Below, one piece after another: positions 38,601 to 46,587 of a stretch of 64,000 nucleotides of DNA (its first letter is position 1; every line of letters begins with the position of its first letter). A model generated the notes under the pieces. It made no database searches and had not been told where the DNA came from. It was given only the letters and a program-made list of their open reading frames with translations. Position numbers and translations under genes: made by a program. This DNA comes from Rudaea sp. 3F27F6. GTDB lineage: Bacteria; Pseudomonadota; Gammaproteobacteria; Xanthomonadales; Rhodanobacteraceae. Location: contig NZ_SCNG01000003.1 of NCBI RefSeq assembly GCF_005503555.1, forward strand, positions 496,001 to 560,000, given 5' to 3'.

Positions 38601-41600
38601 TGAACGGTGCGTTCGCGATGGTCGAGGCGCCGCAGATGGCGCATCTGCTCGCGCCGGTCGAAAGCTGGCTCGCGCGTTCGCACAACGCCGGGCGCACGCT
38701 CGATGCCGATGGCATCGCTGCGCTCGAATCCGTTTCCGCATCGGCCAAGCAGACGTTGGCCGCGCTCGAAGGTACCGGCGCCGCCATGCCGGACACGGCG
38801 GAACTTACGGCGCGCATCGTCGCCTGGCGCGACGGTGTCTCCGCGGCCGAGTCGATCATCGACGATGCCGAACCGTCCGTGGCGGACGAGTTTGCCGACT
38901 TCGCCGAAGAACTCGAACACGCCACCCCGCACTTCGCTGGCGATGCTCCCGCTGAAATGGCCGAACCGGTCGAGACTGCGGCGCATGGGGAGGTGTCGCT
39001 CGAAGACGACGATATCGAAGCCTTGATCGCCGGATTCGCCGACGAGACGTCGACGCACGAAGCCGGCAGCGCAGAGGTTCCGGCCGAGATGGCCGAATTC
39101 ATGGACCTGACGGGGCTCGATGCCGCGCCGGTCGCGGATGCGCCGGCTCACGTGTCCGAGACACCGCCGGTCGAAGCCGATACCGCGCTGTCGCCCGACG
39201 ATTTCGAAGCGGCGATCGCGGCGAACGAGACATTGCTTTCGCGCACGATCCCGGCCGAGCCGCCGGTTGCCGAGGAAGTGGCGCCACCGGCGCATGCCGA
39301 GACGGAGCATGTTGCTTTCGCCGACGAGCAGAGTCTGCACGAGGCGGCGGAAGAAGCGTTGCCGCAGGCGTCGCATGAACCCGTGGCGGCCGAGGAAGCG
39401 CCGTCGTCGTTCGCCGATGCGCCGTCGCCGGAACCGACTCACGCTCCCGAATTTTTCTCGCCGCCCGCGCCCGCGGAGCCGGCGTACGAGCCGCCGGTGC
39501 GCGCGTCCGCGCCGGCCGATGCGGTCCTTCCGGTGCCCGACATCGACGAAGACCTGCTCGACATCTTCGTGCTCGAAGCGCAGGAAATTCTCGACCGCAC
39601 CGACACGCTCGTGCTGCGCCTGCGCGGCGCACCGGGCGACACCGGCCTGCTCGACGGGTTGCGCCGCGACCTGCATACGATCAAGGGCGGCGCAAACATG
39701 TCCGCGCTCGCCTCGATCGGTGAGCTCGGTCATGCGATGGAATCGCTGCTCGAAGGCGCGGTGGAAAACGGCCGCGAACTCGACGGTGCGATGCTGCACG
39801 CGATCGAGCGCGGCTTCGATACCCTGCATTCGCTGGTCCAGGCGACCGCCGCGCGCCAGCCGACGACGATGCCGTCGGCGTTGATCGCGCGCCTCGAGTC
39901 GCTGTCGCGCAGCGAGCCCGAGATCGAACCCGCCGTTGCCGAACCGCCGCCGGAGCCGCAGGCGCCCGCGCCCGCGCCGGTTGCTTATTTCGTGGACGAC
40001 GCTCCCGCGCCCGCCGCAGCCGCCGAGCCTGTCGAAACGGCTGCCGCCGAAGAAGCCGCGTCCGGTGCCGCCGCGCCGCAGCAGGACGAGCCGGTATTCG
40101 CCGGCAGCGAATACATCCGTGTGCGTGCCGCTCAACTCGACACCATGGTCAACGGCGCCAGCGAAGTGGCGATCTACCGTTCGCGTCTGGAACAGCAGAT
40201 CGCCAGCTACCGCGCCAACGTCGTCGAAATGGAAGCGACCGTATCGCGTCTGCGCGAGCAGATGCGCCGCCTCGAACTCGAGGCCGAGGCGCAGATGGCT
40301 TCGCGTTTCCAGCGCGAAGGCGACGCCTCGACGTTCGATCCGCTCGAACTCGACCGCTTCAGCCAGTTGCAGCAGCTCTCGCGCAGCTTGGCCGAGTCGA
40401 TGTCGGACTTGGTCTCGATCCAGGTCGGTTTCGACCAGCTCACGCGTCAGTCCGAGTCGCTGCTGATGCAGCAGTCGCGCGTCAGCGCCGATTTGCAGGA
40501 AAGCCTCATGCGCACGCGCATGGTGCCGTTCGATTCGCTCGTGCCGGCGCTGCGCCGCACCTTGCGCCAGACCGCAGTCTCGCTCAGCAAAGAGGCGCTG
40601 CTGCGCGTCGAAGGCGCACAGGGCGAAATGGACCGCACCCTGCTCGAACGCATGAAGGCGCCGCTCGAACACATGCTGCGCAACGCCCTCGTGCATGGCA
40701 TCGAAGACGTGCCCGAGCGCCTCGCCGCGGGCAAGCCGATCGAAGGCAATGTGCGCATCGCGCTCGCGCGTGAAGCGACCGAAACCGTGCTGCGCATCAG
40801 CGACGACGGCCGTGGCCTCGACCGCGCAGCGATCCGCCGCCGCGCGATCGAACGCGGCCTGCTCACACCCGATGCGAAGATCGGCGACCGCGAGCTCGAC
40901 GCCTTCATTCTCGCCAGCGGCTTCTCGACCGCGGAAAGCCTGACCCACCTCGCCGGCCGCGGCGTCGGCATGGACGTGGTCGCCAACCAGATCAAGCAGC
41001 TCGGCGGCTCGCTCGCGATCGAGTCGAATCCCGGCCGCGGCGCCGCATTCACCGTGCGCCTGCCGTTCACGCTCGGCGTGACCCAGGCGATCATCGTGCG
41101 CCTCGGCGATGCGAACTATGCGATCCCGATGAATGCGGTACAAGGCGCCGTGCACATCGCGCGTGGCGAACTCGACACGCGCCTCGCCGCGGAAGAACCG
41201 GAATACGTCTACGCTGGCGAAGCGTACCCGATCCTCGATCTCGCTCCGCTGCTCGGCGAAATCTCGCCCGCGGTGCCCGACGACGTGCACGTGCCGCTGC
41301 TGATCGTGCGCAGCGGCGACCAGCGCGCCGCGGTGCGCGTGGACCACGTGCTCGGTTCGCGCGAGATCGTGGTCAAGTCGGTCGGCCCGCAGATCACCTC
41401 GGTGCCGGGCATCCTCGGCGCAACGATCATGGGCGACGGCTCGGTCATCATGATTCTCGACCTCGCTCCGCTGCTGCGCCGCGTCGCCGCGCTGCGTGCG
41501 CAGGGCGTTGCGCCCGTGGTTCCCGCTGCCGCAGCGCGCGTGCAGCGTCGCCGGCTCATCATGGTCGTCGACGATTCGATCACCATGCGCAAGGCGACGT

Positions 41601-41920
41601 CGCGCGTGCTCGAACGCGAGGAAATGGACGTGGTCACGGCGAAGGACGGCATCGATGCAATCGAAAAGCTCGCCGACCGCATCCCCGATCTGGTCGTGCT
41701 CGACATCGAGATGCCGCGCATGGACGGCTATCAGTTCGCCGAGCATATGAAGGGCGATCCGCGCACCGCGCGCGTGCCGATCATCATGGTCACCTCGCGC
41801 ACCGGCGACAAACATCGCGCGCGCGCGCAGGAGATCGGCGTCGAAGGCTACCTCGGCAAGCCGTACCAGGACGTCGAGCTGATCAAGAACATCCGCGACC
41901 TGCTCGGCACGGCGCAGTAA
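35693..41920 (+). CDS. chpA: ChpA-type hybrid chemotaxis histidine kinase with multiple Hpt domains
   Basis: This giant kinase has 2075 residues. Four His-phosphotransfer-like domains are seen: a non-canonical one at His51 (HTTHGTLHM, lacking the Lys), then His657 (HTLKGSGRLVGA), His968 (HTLNGAFAMVEA, Asn for Lys) and His1328 (HTIKGGANMSA). Long Ala/Pro/Glu-rich linkers separate them (about 730-925 and 1050-1280). The C-terminal third has a CheA dimerisation helix pair, an HATPase domain (MLRNALVHGIEDVPER, DDGRGLD, GRGVGMDVV), a CheW-like domain and a receiver with Asp2004 (VLDIEMPRMDGYQF). The protein is known as ChpA in Pseudomonas and PilL in xanthomonads. It drives type IV pilus twitching and often cAMP signalling. 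The region between the first and second Hpt holds further helical bundles without a histidine. Confidence 0.95.
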   Translation: MNLTQETDFTALGWIKPELDATLKQARQSLERFAADPADTQAMRDCAADLHTTHGTLHMVELYGAALVTEEMERVARGLVDGGIAPREDVYSVLMRGFLQLPDYLERLQSGHKDIPIVLLPLLNDLRAARGEKLLSESVLFAPNIDAGLPTPAANALHPEILRTSAKSLRNDYQLSLLRWIREPAAAAPLARIAQIFDSLYAGCGEDVARRLWWIAGAVVEGLQSGSIDASVAIKLLFGKLDREIKRLIDEGEAALASSQTKELVKNLLYYLAHAQTHGTRAEAVVAFYNLRNLLPTQEELEHAHGSISGHNRALLDTVAGGIREDLLRVKETLNVYLHSPNRNVADLAMQAETLAGLADTFGMLGMGQPRQLVIEQRDAIRRIADGSAEANEDNLLDIAGGLLVVEASLDDHISRLGAKDEAAETAPATEVPRAEVVRLLYVLMQEALVNVGKVKQDIIAFIEGPWDYAHLETAPGLLAEIAGALDMLALRDAAKPVNAMVQYVQNELLQHRSVPERRQIDALADAVASIEYYIEAVREQRGDRERVLDVMRESLASLGYWPEIKSAAEAAAAHAQEDAAQTAAEAAAPVAAFTSAPTTAPAPVADAAPPVIDEELRQVFLDEMDDEIASLRKHFPLWRADPEETENLKTVRRSFHTLKGSGRLVGALALGDFAWKIENMLNRVLDRSITASPPLLHVVGYAIGALPRFRDELSRHERSSFAMEGFSAAIDRLCAGDTSPIDESSFAAPAAPAVVEAPAAETAQVDTPVAETPAVEAAPIDHAFVAEAPVAASEPPVAEPVIKAPLVLELVPMTEGELPVEIKPPAAVEPPAASEPEHAAEGEHELEKEPAAKTEWFELEPLVELEEPVEEEPHAATAHFADTLDLAEDLRAAETHEAAEPLFAAAPETETPAEPGPAAASAPHVDQLLLEVLRSEADAHLAVVDAAVARGREAPLTVRDELVRAVHTLNGAFAMVEAPQMAHLLAPVESWLARSHNAGRTLDADGIAALESVSASAKQTLAALEGTGAAMPDTAELTARIVAWRDGVSAAESIIDDAEPSVADEFADFAEELEHATPHFAGDAPAEMAEPVETAAHGEVSLEDDDIEALIAGFADETSTHEAGSAEVPAEMAEFMDLTGLDAAPVADAPAHVSETPPVEADTALSPDDFEAAIAANETLLSRTIPAEPPVAEEVAPPAHAETEHVAFADEQSLHEAAEEALPQASHEPVAAEEAPSSFADAPSPEPTHAPEFFSPPAPAEPAYEPPVRASAPADAVLPVPDIDEDLLDIFVLEAQEILDRTDTLVLRLRGAPGDTGLLDGLRRDLHTIKGGANMSALASIGELGHAMESLLEGAVENGRELDGAMLHAIERGFDTLHSLVQATAARQPTTMPSALIARLESLSRSEPEIEPAVAEPPPEPQAPAPAPVAYFVDDAPAPAAAAEPVETAAAEEAASGAAAPQQDEPVFAGSEYIRVRAAQLDTMVNGASEVAIYRSRLEQQIASYRANVVEMEATVSRLREQMRRLELEAEAQMASRFQREGDASTFDPLELDRFSQLQQLSRSLAESMSDLVSIQVGFDQLTRQSESLLMQQSRVSADLQESLMRTRMVPFDSLVPALRRTLRQTAVSLSKEALLRVEGAQGEMDRTLLERMKAPLEHMLRNALVHGIEDVPERLAAGKPIEGNVRIALAREATETVLRISDDGRGLDRAAIRRRAIERGLLTPDAKIGDRELDAFILASGFSTAESLTHLAGRGVGMDVVANQIKQLGGSLAIESNPGRGAAFTVRLPFTLGVTQAIIVRLGDANYAIPMNAVQGAVHIARGELDTRLAAEEPEYVYAGEAYPILDLAPLLGEISPAVPDDVHVPLLIVRSGDQRAAVRVDHVLGSREIVVKSVGPQITSVPGILGATIMGDGSVIMILDLAPLLRRVAALRAQGVAPVVPAAAARVQRRRLIMVVDDSITMRKATSRVLEREEMDVVTAKDGIDAIEKLADRIPDLVVLDIEMPRMDGYQFAEHMKGDPRTARVPIIMVTSRTGDKHRARAQEIGVEGYLGKPYQDVELIKNIRDLLGTAQ

Positions 41921-41935
41921 GGCACAGGAACCGAC

Positions 41936-42406
41936 ATGAGCGAAGCCCTTCCGCGCGAAATCCACGCCGTCCTCATTTCGATCGGCGGCGCCCGCGTGCT
42001 GCTGCCGAATGCGATCGTCGCCGAGATCGCGCCGCTCTCCGGCCTGGAAAAGATCGACGGCGCGCCGGCGTGGCTGCTCGGACGCATGCCCTGGCGCGAC
42101 GGCGCGATTCCGCTCGTTTCGCTGCCGATGCTGACCGGCACGAGCGCGCACGAAGACACCAAGCAGGCGCGCGTCGCGGTGCTCAAGACGCTCGACGGCA
42201 AGGACGGCGCGCTGCCGCACATCGGCCTGATCGCCCAGGGCCTGCCGCGCCTGACCACGATCACGCCCGACCTGCTCGTGCGCACCGACGGCGGCGAGCA
42301 GCCGTCGCCCGGAACGAGCGCGCACGTGCTCGTGCGCAGCGATCAGGCGGTCATTCCCGATCTGAACTGGATCGAGGCAAAGGTCGCGCAAGCGCTCGCC
42401 ATCTGA
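41936..42406 (+). CDS. chpC: CheW-domain protein, ChpC-like
   Basis: This 156-residue protein has a CheW-like fold (ILISIGGARVLLPNAIVAEI-like opening, then PAWLLGRMPWRDGAIPLVSL). It follows chpA after 15 bases. In Xylella and Pseudomonas the last gene of the cluster, chpC, encodes a second CheW-like adaptor that may connect other receptors to the kinase. The match in position supports the name. It ends the operon; no terminator hairpin is visible in the 111 bases that follow. Confidence 0.85.
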   Translation: MSEALPREIHAVLISIGGARVLLPNAIVAEIAPLSGLEKIDGAPAWLLGRMPWRDGAIPLVSLPMLTGTSAHEDTKQARVAVLKTLDGKDGALPHIGLIAQGLPRLTTITPDLLVRTDGGEQPSPGTSAHVLVRSDQAVIPDLNWIEAKVAQALAI

Positions 42407-42517
42407 AAACGGCGCTGCGCGCAGCTTGGCTGCACGCGGCGATCGACTCGGCGGCGGGGCATCCGATCTCCGCGCGCAGAAGGACACCGGTCTTCATCCA
42501 CGAAGAAGGAGTGTGCC

Positions 42518-43078
42518 ATGTCGCTGCTGTCTTTCTGGTTGCCCGTAGTGCTTTCCGCCGTGTTCGTGTTCATCGCGAGCAGCGTGATCAATATGGCGTT
42601 GAAGTTCTGGCATACGCCCGACTATCGACGTTTTGACAACGAGGACGAAATCGGCGACGCGATTCGCAAGACCGCGCCGGTCCCCGGTATGTACGTGATT
42701 CCGCACTGCGATCCGGCGACGCTCAAGGACCCTGCGGTGCGGGCGAAGTTCGAGCGCGGGCCGATCGCCAAGATCAACTTGAGCGCCAACGGGATGTTCA
42801 ATCTCGGCGCATTCCTTGGCCAGTGGTTCGCGTTCTGCCTCGTCGTGTCGATCCTCTGCGCCGCGCTCGCCGCGCAGGCGCTGCCGCCGCACCCCGGCAG
42901 CCACGCGATCTGGCACACGGTCGGGCTCGCGGCACTGCTCGGCTACTCGCTCGGCGAGGGCACGAATTCGATCTGGCGCGCGCAGCCATGGATCGTGTCG
43001 GTCAAATACATGATCGATGGCCTGGTCTACGCGATCGTCACCGCGGCCACGTTCGCGTGGTTGTGGCCGGCGGCGTAG
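42518..43078 (+). CDS. Membrane protein of unknown function
   Basis: This 186-residue protein has an N-terminal membrane helix (about 4-28), a soluble stretch (about 30-90) with the regular motif KFWHTPDYRRFDNEDEIGDA, and three C-terminal helices (about 96-118, 128-147, 158-183). The middle segment contains APVPGMYVIPHCDP and RAKFERGPIAKINLS. I cannot assign a family. An AGAAGGAG precedes the ATG, a strong ribosome site. The gene stands alone between the Chp operon and a methyltransferase gene. Confidence 0.8.
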   Translation: MSLLSFWLPVVLSAVFVFIASSVINMALKFWHTPDYRRFDNEDEIGDAIRKTAPVPGMYVIPHCDPATLKDPAVRAKFERGPIAKINLSANGMFNLGAFLGQWFAFCLVVSILCAALAAQALPPHPGSHAIWHTVGLAALLGYSLGEGTNSIWRAQPWIVSVKYMIDGLVYAIVTAATFAWLWPAA

Positions 43079-43238
43079 ACCGCCGCACGGGCGTCGACGA
43101 TACGCGGCGCGAGCGTCGGCCGCGCCGCGCTTGGTATCATTGCTGAGTGCGGCCGGCCGGGGCGTGCGTTGCGGACGAGCCGTGCAGGCCGCCGCGCGCC
43201 GCCGCGGGCGCCGCGCGAGGTCATCACACGGAGCAGCA

Positions 43239-44012
43239 ATGTCGACAGCTACGACCGACCGCGATGCGCTGTATGCGCGCGCGCTGGAAAAACAATGGTT
43301 CTATCCGCTGACTCTGCCGGACGGACGCCAGCTCACGAGCACACACGACGGCCGCGTCGACGCGATCCATCACACGCGCGCGCGCATGCTCGACGCGTTT
43401 CTTGCCGACAAGCTCGGCGGCGACCGGTCGGGCATGAGCGCGATCGACCTGGCTTGCCACCAGGGCTGGTTCTCGCTGCAGCTCGCACGTGCCGGCTTCG
43501 GCCGCGTCGAGGCGATCGATGCGCGTGCCGAACACGTCGAGGACGCCGCGCTGCTCGCGCAGATTTATGAATTGAGCGCGATCAATACGCGCCAGCGCGA
43601 TGTGTTCGCGCTGAAGCCCGAGAACGATGGCATGCACGACCTCGTGCTGATGTTCGGCCTGCTCTATCATCTCGAGAACCCGATCGGCGCGCTGCGCGTC
43701 GCGCGCACGCTCGCGCGCCGCGCCTGCGTGATCGAGACCCAGGTCGTGCCGCATATGTCGGGTATGGTCGACTGGGGTTCGTACGAATACGTGCGCCCGC
43801 TCAAGGGCTGCTTCGGCATCATCGATGAAGTCGACGAAATCCATGCGCCCGAAGCGAGCGTGACCGGCGTCTGCCTCGCTCCGAGTACCGAAGGCCTGAT
43901 CTGGCTGCTGCGCGCGATCGGTTTCCGCGACGCCTACGTGCTGCCGGTGCCGGCCGACGGCTATGAGCAGTTGCGTCACGGCAAGCGCGTCATGGTCGCG
44001 GCGCTGGTCTGA
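43239..44012 (+). CDS. SAM-dependent methyltransferase
   Basis: The 257-residue protein has a class I methyltransferase fold: motif I is AIDLACHQGWFSLQLARAGF (Gly-poor, with CHQG in place of the GxG), an acidic residue closes motif II in VEAIDARAEHVED, and a motif IV-like LVLMFGLLYHLENP follows. The CHQGWFS variant occurs in enzymes that methylate small molecules or sugars (family knowledge, limited). The substrate is unknown. The ATG at 43239 follows a GGAG by five bases; the frame is open 74 codons further upstream but that part overlaps the preceding gene. The gene ends at a hairpin shared with the convergent MFS gene. Confidence 0.85.
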   Translation: MSTATTDRDALYARALEKQWFYPLTLPDGRQLTSTHDGRVDAIHHTRARMLDAFLADKLGGDRSGMSAIDLACHQGWFSLQLARAGFGRVEAIDARAEHVEDAALLAQIYELSAINTRQRDVFALKPENDGMHDLVLMFGLLYHLENPIGALRVARTLARRACVIETQVVPHMSGMVDWGSYEYVRPLKGCFGIIDEVDEIHAPEASVTGVCLAPSTEGLIWLLRAIGFRDAYVLPVPADGYEQLRHGKRVMVAALV

Positions 44013-44027
44013 TTTTCCTGCACGCGA

Positions 44028-44051
44028 ATCCCCGGGAGTCTTCCCGGGGAT
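44028..44051. terminator. Bidirectional hairpin between convergent genes
   Basis: ATCCCCGGGA at 44028-44037 pairs perfectly with TCCCGGGGAT at 44042-44051 around a GTCT loop. It sits between the stop codons of the methyltransferase (plus) and the MFS transporter (minus). No run of U follows on either strand, so intrinsic termination may be weak or rho-aided. Confidence 0.6.
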
Positions 44052-44086
44052 GAGTCGAATCTCTTTCGCGGCAAACGCGTTGCGGA

Positions 44087-45589
44087 CTAACGCCGCGCAG
44101 ATGCCGCGCCGCGCCCGAAGATCGTGTAGCTGATTGCCGCGAGCACGATCACGCCGATGCCGCCGTAGAGCATCACGGCACCGAAGCCGTGCGCCAGTGC
44201 GGTGTGTGCGAGCGTGTCGGACGCGGCCAGATTGCCCGCGGCGATGCGTTCGGCCTGCGCCTGCAGCGCGGTGGCATCCACGCTTGCGCCGAGCGCGCCG
44301 CGCAGTTGTGCGCGGATGCTTTCCTGCAGGATCAAACCCATGACCGCGATATTGATCGCGAGCGCGATCAGGCGCGCGCTCACGTCGATGCCCGAGGCCA
44401 TGCCGGCGCGGTCGCTCGACACCGAGGCCGTCGTCGTATTCGTCACCGGCGTATTGGTCAGGCCGATGCCGATGCCGGCGACGAGCAAGCCGGGCAGGAT
44501 CGTCCATCCGCTCGCATGTTCGAGGCTGCTGCCGAGCGCCATCAGCACGAAGCCCGTGCCGATCGTGGCCAGACCGAGCGGCACGGCGACGCGCGCGCCG
44601 TAGCGTTGCAGGATGCGCTCGGCGACCGGCGTCATCGCGAGGAAGGGCAGGGTGTAGGCGAGCAGGAAGACGCCGGCGGTCGAACTGTCGTAGCCGAGCA
44701 CGCCCTGGAAATAGATCGGCAGGTAGATCATGAACGGCCAGTAGCTGAAGTTCATGCCGATGCAGCCGATGATCGCGCCGGAGAACTGGCGGATGCCGAA
44801 CACCGAGAAATCGAACATCGGATGGGCAATGCGTTTCTCGACGACGACGAAGGCGACGAATCCGACGACGCTCAGCGCGAGGATGCCGAGCGCGGCCGCG
44901 CTGGCGAAGCCGAGGTCGGAGCCCTGGGTGATGAAATAGGTCAGCGCGAAGACCGCGACCGACAGGGTGACGATGCCCCAGAGATCGAGATGCTCAGCCT
45001 GCGGATCGCGCGACTCCTGCACGCTGCCCACGGCGAGCGCGAGCGACAGCGCGGCGATCGGCGCCTGGATCAGGAACACCCATTGCCAGTTCGAAACGGC
45101 GACGATCAGGCCGCCGATGATCGGGCCGAAGCCGAGGCCGACGCCGCTGATCACGCCCCAGGCGACGAAGGCGCGGCTGCGCTCGGCGCCTTCGCGGAAC
45201 TGGTGCGAGAGCACCGCGATCGTGCAGATCAGCATCGCGCCGCCGGCCATGCCCTGGAGAAAGCGGCCGACGATCAGCACGGCGGTGTTCGCAGCCAGGC
45301 CGCAGAGCAGCGAGGTGATGCCGAACGCGGTGACGCAGATCAGGAATACGCGCTTGCGGCCGTAGCGGTCGGCGAGCGTGCCGGTCGCCATAAGCACGGT
45401 GGTGCAGGCGATCGTGTAGGCGTTCATGATCCACTGCAGGCCCTTGAAATCGGCGTGCAGGACTTTTTCCAGGGTCGGCAGAATCACCGGCACGCTGGAG
45501 ATTTCCAGGCCGAACATCAGGGTGGCGAGGCAGACGGCGACGAGGGCAAGCGTATTGCTGCGTTCGCGAGACGGAATGGCGGCAGCCAT
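44087..45589 (-). CDS. MFS drug-efflux transporter, DHA2 (14-TMS) family
   Basis: The 500-residue protein has the 14 predicted helices of the EmrB/QacA group of proton antiporters. Motif A is seen as GTLADRYGRKRVFLI, and motif C as VAWGVISGVGLGFGPIIGGL. The family exports drugs and other hydrophobic compounds; the substrate is not told by sequence. A start at 45643 would put the first codon directly against the regulator's operator; the ATG at 45589 (MAAAIPSRERSNTLALVAVC) gives a normal N terminus and a short leader, so I prefer it. The divergent LysR regulator probably controls it. Confidence 0.92.
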   Translation of the reverse strand: MAAAIPSRERSNTLALVAVCLATLMFGLEISSVPVILPTLEKVLHADFKGLQWIMNAYTIACTTVLMATGTLADRYGRKRVFLICVTAFGITSLLCGLAANTAVLIVGRFLQGMAGGAMLICTIAVLSHQFREGAERSRAFVAWGVISGVGLGFGPIIGGLIVAVSNWQWVFLIQAPIAALSLALAVGSVQESRDPQAEHLDLWGIVTLSVAVFALTYFITQGSDLGFASAAALGILALSVVGFVAFVVVEKRIAHPMFDFSVFGIRQFSGAIIGCIGMNFSYWPFMIYLPIYFQGVLGYDSSTAGVFLLAYTLPFLAMTPVAERILQRYGARVAVPLGLATIGTGFVLMALGSSLEHASGWTILPGLLVAGIGIGLTNTPVTNTTTASVSSDRAGMASGIDVSARLIALAINIAVMGLILQESIRAQLRGALGASVDATALQAQAERIAAGNLAASDTLAHTALAHGFGAVMLYGGIGVIVLAAISYTIFGRGAASARR

Positions 45590-45643
45590 AAGGGGGCCGA
45601 GAGTGGAAGGAGGGGGCGGGCATTGTGCCGAGTCGTCGATCAT

Positions 45644-45667
45644 GATAGAAATGATTTAATTTCTATC
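45644..45667. promoter_or_regulatory. LysR-type operator between MFS and lysR genes
   Basis: GATAGAAAT at 45644-45652 and ATTTCTATC at 45659-45667 form a perfect 9-base inverted repeat with a 6-base AT-rich centre. It contains the T-N11-A pattern of LysR-type binding sites. It lies in the divergent promoter region of the MFS and LysR genes, in an AT-rich stretch unlike the surrounding DNA. Confidence 0.75.
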
Positions 45668-45685
45668 GATTCATTATTTTTCATC

Positions 45686-46576
45686 ATGGATTTCGATCCC
45701 GCTCTGCTGCGTACCTTCGTTGCGGTCAAAGAGGCCGGTGGATTCACGCGTGCGGCCGAGCGCTTGTACCTGACCCAGTCCGCGGTCAGCCATCAGATCC
45801 GCCGCCTCGAAGAACACGTCGGCCGGCCGCTGCTGCATCGCACGACGCGCAAGTTGAACCTGACCCAGGACGGCGAGGATCTTTTGCGCTACGCGAAGCA
45901 GGCCCTGCAGTCGCTCGATACCTTGAACGCGCGCTTCCGCCCCTCGCCGATTGCGGGCGTACTTCGCGTCGGCGTGCCGGAGAATTTCATGGGCAGCCAG
46001 TTTCCGAAACTGCTCTGCCAGTTTGCGCGGACCTTTCCCGGCGTACGCCTCGAAGTCTGTGCTGGCATCTCGCTCGACCTGCGCGAAATGCTCGCGGGCG
46101 GTGAACTCGACCTCGCCATTGTGCTGGGCGTCCCGGCCGGCAAGGACGGCGTTGTCGTGCGGCGTACGCAATTCGTCTGGGCCGCCGCGGAGTATTTCGA
46201 GCTGCCGGCGAACGGCTCGCTGCCGCTGGCCTTCGCGCCGTCGTCGTGCATCTGCCGCCAGGTCGGCCTCGACGCGCTCGACGGCACGCCGATCGACTGG
46301 CATATCGCGTTCACCTCGCAGAGTGTGCGCGACTTGCTTGCCGCCGTGCACGGCGGCTTCGGTGTCGCCGTGTTGACCCGCGACAACCTGGAGCCCGGCA
46401 TGAAAGTCATCGGTGACGGCTACGGCTTGCCGGCCTTGCCGAGCGCGGATTTTCTTCTGATCCGCGGCAAGACCGACGCAACGCCAGCGGCCGACGCGTT
46501 CGCTCGGCTCGTGCTCGAAATGGCCGAGCCGGAACAGGCGGAACCCGTGGAGCGCAAACGCAAACGCGCGGCCTAA
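45686..46576 (+). CDS. LysR-family transcriptional regulator
   Basis: The 296-residue regulator has the winged helix-turn-helix at residues about 5-63 (FVAVKEAGGFTRAAERLYLT, QSAVSHQIRRLEEHVG) and a LysR effector domain (about 90-285) that starts GVLRVGVPENFMG. It is divergent from an MFS efflux gene; a perfect inverted repeat of the LysR type stands 18 bases before its ATG, so it likely represses itself and activates or represses the pump in response to a ligand. A Lys/Arg-rich tail (ERKRKRAA) is unusual but short. The gene is convergent with tilS, 11 bases apart. Confidence 0.94.
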   Translation: MDFDPALLRTFVAVKEAGGFTRAAERLYLTQSAVSHQIRRLEEHVGRPLLHRTTRKLNLTQDGEDLLRYAKQALQSLDTLNARFRPSPIAGVLRVGVPENFMGSQFPKLLCQFARTFPGVRLEVCAGISLDLREMLAGGELDLAIVLGVPAGKDGVVVRRTQFVWAAAEYFELPANGSLPLAFAPSSCICRQVGLDALDGTPIDWHIAFTSQSVRDLLAAVHGGFGVAVLTRDNLEPGMKVIGDGYGLPALPSADFLLIRGKTDATPAADAFARLVLEMAEPEQAEPVERKRKRAA

Positions 46577-46587
46577 CCGTTGCGCGG

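Noticed and set aside
36218-42487. A 2089-codon open frame on the minus strand opposite chpA
   Set aside because: It is a by-product of GC-rich codon use in the real plus-strand gene; the peptide is Arg/His/Gly-rich low complexity with no domain.
43017-43238. A 74-codon N-terminal extension of the methyltransferase
   Set aside because: It overlaps the preceding membrane protein gene and is Arg/Pro-rich; a good ribosome site stands before the ATG at 43239.
45590-45643. A longer start for the MFS transporter
   Set aside because: The extra 18 residues are not typical of the family, and the longer start would abut the LysR operator with no room for a promoter or ribosome site.
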